Shown here in pieces: positions 7,419-11,876 of a stretch of 11,876 nucleotides of DNA. The notes below the pieces were generated by a model. That model saw nothing but the letters and a program-made list of their open reading frames with translations. It had not been told where the DNA came from and ran no database searches. How positions within the stretch are numbered: position 1 is the first letter of the stretch; every line of letters starts with the position of its first letter. Source of the stretch: Candidatus Heimdallarchaeota archaeon (GTDB taxonomy: Archaea > Asgardarchaeota > Heimdallarchaeia > Heimdallarchaeales > Kariarchaeaceae); assembly GCA_030668165.1 (NCBI GenBank), contig DAOUUM010000051.1, forward strand, positions 1-11,876, given 5' to 3'. The translations under genes were made by a program, and so were the position numbers.

Positions 7419-7429
7419 TTTATAAATAA
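7419..7429 (-). promoter_or_regulatory. Possible TATA box of the LRR gene
   Basis: The palindromic-looking stretch ATTTATAAATA lies about 55 bp upstream of the GTG start. With usual archaeal spacing, transcription would begin near 7398 and leave a leader of about 30 nt. The surroundings are so AT-rich that a chance match is quite possible. Confidence 0.35.
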
Positions 7430-7533
7430 ATAATTTCAAAAATTAAACATTAGAATATAATTCTTAGATGCCACATACTTGAAATTTGATGTTTAACATT
7501 TCACAGAAAAATTAGGTAATTATACAATTATTA

Positions 7534-8175
7534 TTATTTCTTAGCTCGCTTTGCAGCTTTGGCAGCGGCTTCCTTTGCTTTCTTCTCAAGATAACCAGGT
7601 ATTTGATTGGGGACCTCTGCCTTGCTCTCTTCAGGATACTCCACACGTTTATTGTCAGGTGTTGCCTTGTGAGTCATACCCGCATCGATTTTGGGTTGAA
7701 TATGTTTATCAAACATTTCCCACATTCTTTCTGGACCATAGTACAACTGTTCTCTTCTGAAACCAGCATCCTCGAACTGATCCGTGTGTCTGATGGAAAA
7801 CTGTCTGTCACATGCCTCTGAGCACAGTCCACAGAACATACATCTTGCAGCTAGATAACCCGGGAAACGGTGTTCTTTTCCATTTATAACCCTTGTCTCC
7901 ATTATAATTGTGTTGTTGGGGCATATGCGTTCACATTTCTTGCACCCTGTACAGGCCTCATATGATACACCAAGAAGTCCTCTATACGCAACTGATACTG
8001 TGGGGTACTCACTGTGTGCTTTCTCATGTCCTGGATGATAAAGATCGGTCATCGGAACTCTGAACATGGTCTTAACAGTTGTGTTGAATCCACGGAGATG
8101 GAAAAATCTTAATACTTTACTGATTATATTATCTGGCCTTTCCGGAGTAATCGAGACCATCTTACTTTGAGACAT
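7534..8175 (-). CDS. NuoI-like subunit with two [4Fe-4S] clusters (complex I/membrane hydrogenase type)
   Basis: NuoI-type subunits carry electrons through two [4Fe-4S] clusters between the peripheral arm and the quinone site of complex I, F420H2 dehydrogenase or related membrane complexes. In this 213-aa protein an N-terminal helix (about 15-40) with RGFNTTVKTMF resembles the family start, followed by RGLLGVSYEACTGCKKC. Cluster ligands are C75, C78, C81, C85 (CTGCKKCERICP) and C112, C115, C118, C122 (CMFCGLCSEACD). The second motif ends in Cys-Asp where Cys-Pro is usual. RHTDQFEDAGFRREQLYYGPERM is also family-like. The C terminus is an unusual Ala/Lys tail, about residues 198-213. No other complex I gene is in the window. 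The start ATG has no Shine-Dalgarno site; a TATA-like TATTTAAT about 31 bp upstream suggests its own near-leaderless transcript. Confidence 0.9.
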   Translation of the reverse strand: MSQSKMVSITPERPDNIISKVLRFFHLRGFNTTVKTMFRVPMTDLYHPGHEKAHSEYPTVSVAYRGLLGVSYEACTGCKKCERICPNNTIIMETRVINGKEHRFPGYLAARCMFCGLCSEACDRQFSIRHTDQFEDAGFRREQLYYGPERMWEMFDKHIQPKIDAGMTHKATPDNKRVEYPEESKAEVPNQIPGYLEKKAKEAAAKAAKRAKK

Positions 8176-8252
8176 TCTACAATCTTCATTGAATTTATCG
8201 CCATTAAATATTCACCGATTAGTAAGTGAAAAAAATAATCAATAGTACCTAA

Positions 8253-8582
8253 TTAACTTGAATATTTCTTTTTATCTGTGTATCCTCTTTTTTTGGATTT
8301 CTTGCGTTTTTCAGCACTCCGTTTGGATCGTTCAACCTTGATGGCTATTGCCTCCTCACCGATTATCTCCTCTCCAATCCCTTCCTCAAGGAATATGGGC
8401 TGGTAGGGCTGATGTACACTTCCGAAGGGATCACCAAGTTTGCCAATTTTCACATGTATATCCTCTTTTTTAATTATCACTGTGAGGCCTTTGCCAATAA
8501 ATGGGGTCTGTGGTTTGGTCACTGCCTCATTTCTAATAATATGCAATACCGGTCCCAAAGGTCGTTCAATCTTTTTCTTCAA
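8253..8582 (-). CDS. gar1: H/ACA RNP protein Gar1
   Basis: Gar1 is a small subunit of the archaeal H/ACA RNP, which converts chosen uridines of rRNA to pseudouridine; it contacts the catalytic subunit Cbf5 and aids substrate turnover. The 109-aa protein has the Gar1 beta-barrel pattern: ERPLGPVLHI (residues 6-15), PFIGKGLTVI (27-36) and KIGKLGDPFGSVHQPYQPIF (45-64), equal to the family's IGkV-x-D-x-FGPV-x-x-PY. A basic Lys/Arg tail (84-109) follows. The start is a TTG at 8582 that overlaps the SRP19 stop as TTGA. A GAGGAG Shine-Dalgarno site 9 nt upstream supports it. SRP19 next to Gar1 is a frequent archaeal arrangement. Confidence 0.9.
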   Translation of the reverse strand: MKKKIERPLGPVLHIIRNEAVTKPQTPFIGKGLTVIIKKEDIHVKIGKLGDPFGSVHQPYQPIFLEEGIGEEIIGEEAIAIKVERSKRSAEKRKKSKKRGYTDKKKYSS

Positions 8583-9004
8583 TTCTGGGGACTCCTCTTC
8601 TTCTTTTTGTCCTTCTTCTGCTTGGCAGCACTGATTTGTCTCTTTTTGGAGTGAGTTGATTTGGTATAGGGTTTTGCTTCAGGTTTCTTTTCTTCTGGTG
8701 CCTGTTTGGATACGATACGTCTGGTAATATCTGCAATCTCATGGACTAACTCTTGTTTTAGTTTTTTATCTTTTTTATCAATTGTTATGAGAACTCTTCC
8801 ACCATTATCCCAGTTGAATCGTGGAAATGATTTATCCTCCTGGATCTGATGAGGAACATCCAGTTTCTTACATGCATAGACCAGTTTTCTAAGATTCATA
8901 TCCTCTGTGGCTTTTGACTTGGAAACTCGTCTCCCCTGTTTTCTTGATACATCTGCAGAAAAATACTCGGGGTATATTACTTGAAATTTCTTTCTTCTCA
9001 GCAT
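8579..9004 (-). CDS. srp19: Signal recognition particle protein SRP19
   Basis: SRP19 binds the tips of helices 6 and 8 of 7S SRP RNA and prepares it for SRP54, so it serves cotranslational targeting of membrane and secreted proteins. The 141-aa protein shows the family pattern: a first strand with VIYPEYFSADVSRKQGRRVSK (residues 9-29), LVYACKKLDVPHQIQEDKSF (41-60), and PRFNWDNGGRVLI (61-73). A long Lys-rich tail (about 105-141) is longer than in many archaeal homologues and could bind RNA. The ATG at 9004 is preceded by GGTGAT 4 nt upstream. It starts 26 bp after S8e and overlaps gar1 by 4 bp, so S8e-srp19-gar1 is likely one operon. Confidence 0.95.
   Translation of the reverse strand: MLRRKKFQVIYPEYFSADVSRKQGRRVSKSKATEDMNLRKLVYACKKLDVPHQIQEDKSFPRFNWDNGGRVLITIDKKDKKLKQELVHEIADITRRIVSKQAPEEKKPEAKPYTKSTHSKKRQISAAKQKKDKKKKRSPQN
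8592..8597 (-). promoter_or_regulatory. Shine-Dalgarno site deciding the gar1 TTG start
   Basis: GAGGAG on the minus strand lies 9 nt before the TTG at 8582, inside the srp19 coding region. No ATG is available near this point, so the site is the main support for a TTG start. Confidence 0.65.
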
Positions 9005-9008
9005 TTAA

Positions 9009-9014
9009 TCACCA
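9009..9014 (-). promoter_or_regulatory. Shine-Dalgarno site of srp19
   Basis: GGTGAT on the minus strand precedes the srp19 ATG by 4 nt. It matches the 3' half of the archaeal consensus AGGAGGTGAT and lies in the 26-bp gap after S8e. Confidence 0.6.
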
Positions 9015-9030
9015 TTGGTGAATTATCAAA

Positions 9031-9429
9031 TTATTCTTTGATAATTATTCCGTTTACGAAGCCTTCTTTGCTTGGTTTGTTGGTTACTTTGACATTTCCA
9101 GCGCTTGTCTCCAGAATTGTCCCTTTTGTAATGATATCTCGTCGTCTGTATTCATTGGAAGCTGCATTCTCAATCACATCTGTAACTGTAGCCTGCACAG
9201 TCTTCCCTGTTTCCTGATCAATAGCATTCACAACATTGGTACGATATAGCCTGGTTTTTTTATTTCCACCCAGAACTCTAATTGTCTTAGTTCTGATCTC
9301 TTCTTTTTCAGAAACTATTGTTGTTAATGTATTGGGACGACTTAGAGCATTCTTCTTCTTCTTTGAATTCATTCGAAGACGACCGCCTGACATTTTACGT
9401 CCTTGATTCTTGGATAAATATCTTACCAA
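9031..9429 (-). CDS. rps8e: Small ribosomal subunit protein S8e
   Basis: S8e is a small-subunit ribosomal protein found in archaea and eukaryotes. The 132-aa length is typical for archaea. The N terminus has the S8e signature QGRKMSGGRLRMNSKKKKN (residues 9-27), then SRPNTLT. A central strand region has RVLGGNKKTRLYRTNVVN. The C-terminal conserved block is NEYRRRDIITKGTILET-x-x-G-x-VKVTNKPSKEGFVNGIII (from residue 92). The start is a TTG at 9429, chosen because AGGAGA lies 8 nt upstream and the length then fits the family. The next ATG (residue 13) would remove part of the signature. It is the first gene of the S8e-srp19-gar1 group and diverges from lipA across 227 bp. Confidence 0.95.
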   Translation of the reverse strand: MVRYLSKNQGRKMSGGRLRMNSKKKKNALSRPNTLTTIVSEKEEIRTKTIRVLGGNKKTRLYRTNVVNAIDQETGKTVQATVTDVIENAASNEYRRRDIITKGTILETSAGNVKVTNKPSKEGFVNGIIIKE

Positions 9430-9437
9430 ATTATAAT

Positions 9438-9443
9438 TCTCCT
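9438..9443 (-). promoter_or_regulatory. Shine-Dalgarno site deciding the S8e TTG start
   Basis: AGGAGA on the minus strand ends 8 nt before the TTG at 9429. It stands out in an otherwise AT-only context and supports the non-ATG start. Confidence 0.65.
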
Positions 9444-9464
9444 ATAATTGAATTTGTGATTAAG

Positions 9465-9472
9465 ATTTATAA
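9465..9472 (-). promoter_or_regulatory. Possible TATA box of the S8e-srp19-gar1 operon
   Basis: TTATAAAT on the minus strand is centred about 39 bp before the TTG start. Usual spacing puts the transcript start near 9443, so the Shine-Dalgarno site would be at the very 5' end of a short leader. Confidence 0.45.
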
Positions 9473-9592
9473 TAGTTATTTTAGGTAGCTAATTATTTCA
9501 ATCGAATAAATTTCAAATTAAATTCAAATCTACCTATTGAGATAACAAGAAAACACAAATACGGAAAATAATGGCCGATTACAATTATCAAA

Positions 9593-9600
9593 TTTTTATA
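9593..9600 (+). promoter_or_regulatory. Possible TATA box of lipA
   Basis: TTTTTATA lies about 60 bp ahead of the lipA ATG, and a second AT-rich candidate (9603-9611) follows. The transcript would begin around 9620-9635 with a short leader that has no Shine-Dalgarno site. The rest of the 227-bp intergenic region is AT-rich and shows only a weak 7-bp inverted repeat. Confidence 0.35.
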
Positions 9601-9656
9601 ACTTTAATTTTGAAATACATAGTTGAAATTATAATGAAAATTGAACAGATACAATT

Positions 9657-10547
9657 ATGGATGATGAGACAGAACCATCCGCACCAGATTGGTTAAGATA
9701 CAAGGGAAAGACATTAACCAAGAAATTTAGTGTCATACGATCCTCAGTCAATCAATCAAATATTGCAACTGTTTGTGAGGCTGCTTCATGTCCCAACAGA
9801 ACCGAATGCTGGTCAGGTGGTACTGCAACATTCTTACTAATGGGTGATGTGTGCACCCGAGGATGTAAATTCTGTAATATCAAAACGGCACGAAATCCTC
9901 CACCTTTAAATCCCGAAGAACCAGCAAATCTGGCCCAGGCAATCTATGATTGGGAAACAGATCTGAACTACATAGTTCTTACATCAGTTGATAGGGATGA
10001 TCTGCCTGATGGTGGGTCCACTCATCTTGCAGACTGCATAACAGCAGTTCAGAAGGAGCATGAGAAGATCAATATTGAGATCCTGATACCAGATTTTCAG
10101 GGAAAAACAGAGGATATACAGAGAATCATAGATGCAAGACCTCAGGTTATAGCACACAATATTGAGACTGTGAGGAGACTGACTCCCAAGGTAAGAGATA
10201 GAAGAGCAAGCTATGATCAATCACTTGATGTATTGAGAAAAATCAAGGATATTGATTCCTCAATTCCCACCAAATCATCAATAATGGTTGGATTATCAGA
10301 AAAACGATCAGAGGTAATCGAGACCATGCAAGATCTAAGAAAAATTGATGTGGATTTTCTGACAATTGGTCAGTACATGCGCCCAAATCTGAAATCTCTT
10401 GCAGTGAGAGAATATGTCTCACTGGAACAGTTTGAAGAATATGAGCGAATTGGAAATGAGATGGGATTCAAATATATCGTATCCAAACCACTGGTAAGAA
10501 GCAGTTATAGGGCTGGAGAGTATTACATCTCCCAATTTTTAAAATAA
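9657..10547 (+). CDS. lipA: Lipoyl synthase (radical SAM)
   Basis: LipA inserts two sulfur atoms into protein-bound octanoyl groups to make the lipoyl cofactor of the glycine cleavage H protein and 2-oxoacid dehydrogenases. The 296-aa length fits the family. The auxiliary [4Fe-4S] cluster that donates sulfur is bound by CEAASCPNRTECW (C40, C45, C51). The radical SAM cluster is bound by CTRGCKFC (C66, C70, C73). The C-terminal RSSY (281-284) supplies the conserved serine ligand of the auxiliary cluster. Also typical are VDRDDLPDGGS (111-121), MVGLSE and TIGQYMRP. The family's FCDV after the SAM cluster reads FCNI here. No partner for octanoyl or lipoyl transfer (LipB, LplA/LipM) and no lipoylated protein is in the window. 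It is transcribed divergently from S8e. Confidence 0.96.
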   Translation: MDDETEPSAPDWLRYKGKTLTKKFSVIRSSVNQSNIATVCEAASCPNRTECWSGGTATFLLMGDVCTRGCKFCNIKTARNPPPLNPEEPANLAQAIYDWETDLNYIVLTSVDRDDLPDGGSTHLADCITAVQKEHEKINIEILIPDFQGKTEDIQRIIDARPQVIAHNIETVRRLTPKVRDRRASYDQSLDVLRKIKDIDSSIPTKSSIMVGLSEKRSEVIETMQDLRKIDVDFLTIGQYMRPNLKSLAVREYVSLEQFEEYERIGNEMGFKYIVSKPLVRSSYRAGEYYISQFLK

Positions 10548-10651
10548 TGAATTTAAATTAACATTTTTTTGAGGGATTGAGGATCTGATGGCTATAATAC
10601 CGCTTGACTACAATCAAAATAAGAGTAATCTTGATATATCAACAACACAAA

Positions 10652-10660
10652 CATAAAAAA
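10652..10660 (+). promoter_or_regulatory. Possible TATA box of the receiver gene
   Basis: CATAAAAAA is centred about 28 bp before the ATG at 10684. This would give a leaderless or nearly leaderless mRNA, in keeping with the absence of a Shine-Dalgarno site. Confidence 0.45.
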
Positions 10661-10683
10661 GGACGAAACTGTAAATTATTACA

Positions 10684-11031
10684 ATGGTTAAAGTTGTTAT
10701 AATTGATGACTCAAGATTATCAGTATCTGCATTACAGAATATGCTAATGAAAATAGGACATGAAGTGATAGGCACAGCATTTGATGGCGAATTTGGAATA
10801 ATGAAGGTAAAAGAAGTTAAACCCGATGTGGTACTTCTTGATTTTGTAATGCCTGGTAAGGATGGTTTGGAAACAGCTCAGGGAATTAGAAAAATCATGC
10901 CCAATGTGAAGATCATTATGGTCACCCAAAATCCGCTTGATGATGGCATCAAATCCCAGATCGGAGCCCTGGATCACATTTTAAAGCCAATAACAGTTAA
11001 TAAATTACAGAGTGCATTTGCCAAAATATAG
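10684..11031 (+). CDS. Stand-alone CheY-like response regulator receiver
   Basis: The 115-aa protein is a single receiver domain with no output domain. The acidic pair is D8/D9 (IIDDS), the phosphoacceptor is D53 in LLDFVMPGKDG, the conserved Thr is T81 in IMVTQ, and the conserved Lys is K101 in LKPI. All residues needed for phosphotransfer are therefore present. The aromatic switch position before K-P, often Tyr or Phe, appears as His (LDHILKP), so the signalling face may differ from classic CheY. No histidine kinase, chemotaxis gene or archaellum gene lies in the window, so its kinase and target are unknown. It follows lipA by 136 bp with its own possible promoter, so it is probably a separate unit. 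Confidence 0.92.
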   Translation: MVKVVIIDDSRLSVSALQNMLMKIGHEVIGTAFDGEFGIMKVKEVKPDVVLLDFVMPGKDGLETAQGIRKIMPNVKIIMVTQNPLDDGIKSQIGALDHILKPITVNKLQSAFAKI

Positions 11032-11122
11032 ATAATTTTTGTTATAGAAATAATTAATTACCAAATAAATAGTATTATTCTCCGCATAAAGTATTTTAAT
11101 CGACCGCGTAATCGGTATTATC
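11032..11122. other. AT-rich intergenic region before the membrane protein gene
   Basis: This 91-bp stretch holds no gene. It contains a TATA-like box (11092-11100) and the first arm of an inverted repeat that spans the next start codon. Confidence 0.5.
11092..11100 (+). promoter_or_regulatory. Possible TATA box of the membrane protein gene
   Basis: TATTTTAAT is centred about 27 bp before the ATG at 11123, the spacing expected for a leaderless archaeal transcript. No Shine-Dalgarno site precedes the ATG. Confidence 0.45.
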
Positions 11123-11132
11123 ATGCCGATTA
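11109..11132. promoter_or_regulatory. Inverted repeat across the start codon (possible operator or hairpin)
   Basis: TAATCGG (11109-11115) and CCGATTA (11126-11132) form a perfect 7-bp inverted repeat with a 10-bp spacer that contains the ATG of the membrane protein. Its place just downstream of the TATA-like box would suit a repressor site overlapping the transcription start, or an RNA hairpin hiding the start codon. In such AT-rich DNA the CGG/CCG arms make chance less likely but do not exclude it. Confidence 0.35.
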
Positions 11133-11876
11133 ATAAATACCTACAATTCGAAACCTCGAAATACCATGGTCTATTATTCCCATTATTTCTCTATTTTGTG
11201 TTTTCATCCCTTAGAGGTATTATATTTACACTTTCTACCTACTTTTTCAACATTTTTGCCTTACCTATGGTAATATTGATGATGTTCTCACCGCTTCTAT
11301 TTTTAATCGTCCCCAATTCAATTCATAAATTCTGGCTCAATTCAATATATATAGCGGTAATTAGTTGGGGACTGACTATTTTTATTAGTGATGTCACAAT
11401 TAAATTCATCTTACTGGCAATAAACCTGGGATTGAGTATAGGTATCGTGCGACTCTATCTGATGAATCAGAATGCCATAGCGAATATTGGCATGGATACA
11501 ATATTTTCCTTCATTATGATCGATCTAATCGCTCGTGTTGCAAATCAGGGTATAGATCCATCAATTCATACATACCTGATCCCAAAAATAGTGTTGACCT
11601 TAATACTGGTTCTGTTGATATTTATCATTTATTTCAATTCTTCTGCTGTTAATCAGGAATATGAGGAACTTGAAAAATCAGAACTCAGAGCCAATCCCTA
11701 TCTGATTTTTATACTGTTTCAATTACTGTTCATCTACTTGATTTATTTTGCCAATTTAGGGATCTTAGCAACTTCATTTAATCTCCAAACACCCTACAAC
11801 GACCTTGTTTATGCCTTGATAATAGTTGGAACATTATTGATTATGAGATTGACAGATATTAATTCTAAACTTCCAT
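11123..11876 (+). CDS. Polytopic membrane protein, N-terminal part (3' end outside window)
   Basis: The frame is open from the ATG at 11123 to the end of the window (251 codons) without a stop, so the C terminus is missing. I do not recognise the family. Hydrophobic segments are at about residues 17-36, 44-63, 71-89, 94-112, 125-140, 152-171, 192-216 and 226-241, giving seven or eight membrane helices so far. A short polar, acidic loop (about 172-191) contains EYEELEKSELR. There are very few charged residues within the helices, so no transport pathway or catalytic motif is evident. The segment could be a transporter, a membrane anchor for a following soluble domain, or a sensor. It has its own possible promoter and an inverted repeat at the start. 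The absence of stops and the hydrophobic pattern make the gene call firm; the function is open. Confidence 0.8.
   Translation, partial: MPINKYLQFETSKYHGLLFPLFLYFVFSSLRGIIFTLSTYFFNIFALPMVILMMFSPLLFLIVPNSIHKFWLNSIYIAVISWGLTIFISDVTIKFILLAINLGLSIGIVRLYLMNQNAIANIGMDTIFSFIMIDLIARVANQGIDPSIHTYLIPKIVLTLILVLLIFIIYFNSSAVNQEYEELEKSELRANPYLIFILFQLLFIYLIYFANLGILATSFNLQTPYNDLVYALIIVGTLLIMRLTDINSKLP

Noticed and set aside
7370..7533. Possible extra small gene between the LRR and NuoI-like genes
   Set aside because: The only minus-strand ATG frame here is 16 codons and ends within the LRR start region; the DNA is plain AT-rich intergenic sequence with promoter-like elements.
9482..9536. Inverted repeat TAGGTAG / CTACCTA with a 41-bp spacer between S8e and lipA
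   Set aside because: Seven-bp arms so far apart in AT-rich DNA can arise by chance, and there is no other sign of a hairpin or operator.
9571..9696. A roughly 40-codon plus-strand frame starting at ATGGCC before lipA
   Set aside because: It covers the likely lipA promoter and overlaps lipA in another frame; the predicted peptide has no recognisable feature.
1..11876. CRISPR arrays, transposases, tRNA or rRNA genes
   Set aside because: No spaced direct repeats, no transposase-like frame, no terminal inverted repeats and no tRNA-like cloverleaf with a T-loop GGTTCRA pattern were found on reading the intergenic regions.

Overview
The window is chromosomal DNA from an archaeon, and nearly every gene is a housekeeping or informational gene. 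The evidence is a set of genes with archaeal or archaeal/eukaryotic distribution: Nop5 and fibrillarin (C/D-box guide RNPs), Gar1 (H/ACA guide RNPs), SRP19, ribosomal proteins S8e and S30e, stand-alone Elp3 and UPF0216. TATA-like boxes about 26 bp ahead of several first genes, and Shine-Dalgarno sites of the AGGAGGTGAT type inside gene clusters, agree with this. The DNA is AT-rich. A long leucine-rich-repeat protein next to lipoyl synthase and a NuoI-like subunit would fit an Asgard-type archaeon, but that placement is an inference; the sequence alone does not prove it.

Layout from left to right. (1) The 3' part of rnhB (RNase HII, with a C-terminal PCNA-binding motif) runs rightward and overlaps by 4 bp the end of a leftward UPF0216 gene. 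(2) A leftward nop5-flpA pair follows, overlapping by ATGA; its products are the core and the methyltransferase of the C/D-box 2'-O-methylation RNP. (3) Divergent from it is a rightward group: a 53-aa S30e gene, Elp3 (tRNA wobble-uridine modification), and a charged helical protein of unknown function with a Trp-centred 15-residue repeat. (4) A leftward, especially AT-rich gene encodes a 602-aa protein with about 14 leucine-rich repeats. (5) A leftward block holds S8e, SRP19 and Gar1, followed by a NuoI-like 8Fe ferredoxin subunit with no other complex I gene nearby. (6) Rightward lipA (lipoyl synthase), a stand-alone CheY-like receiver and the first 251 codons of a polytopic membrane protein close the window.

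Most of the window therefore serves translation: ribosomal proteins S30e and S8e, both rRNA-modification guide machineries (Nop5/fibrillarin and Gar1), tRNA modification (Elp3) and protein targeting (SRP19). The metabolic genes (NuoI-like, LipA) point to electron transfer and to lipoate-dependent enzymes such as the glycine cleavage system or 2-oxoacid dehydrogenases. The least explained genes are the Trp-repeat protein after elp3, the LRR protein, the detached NuoI-like subunit and the truncated membrane protein. I found no mobile element, CRISPR array, tRNA or rRNA gene, and no clear undescribed multi-gene system. No stretch longer than 300 bases lacks a gene.
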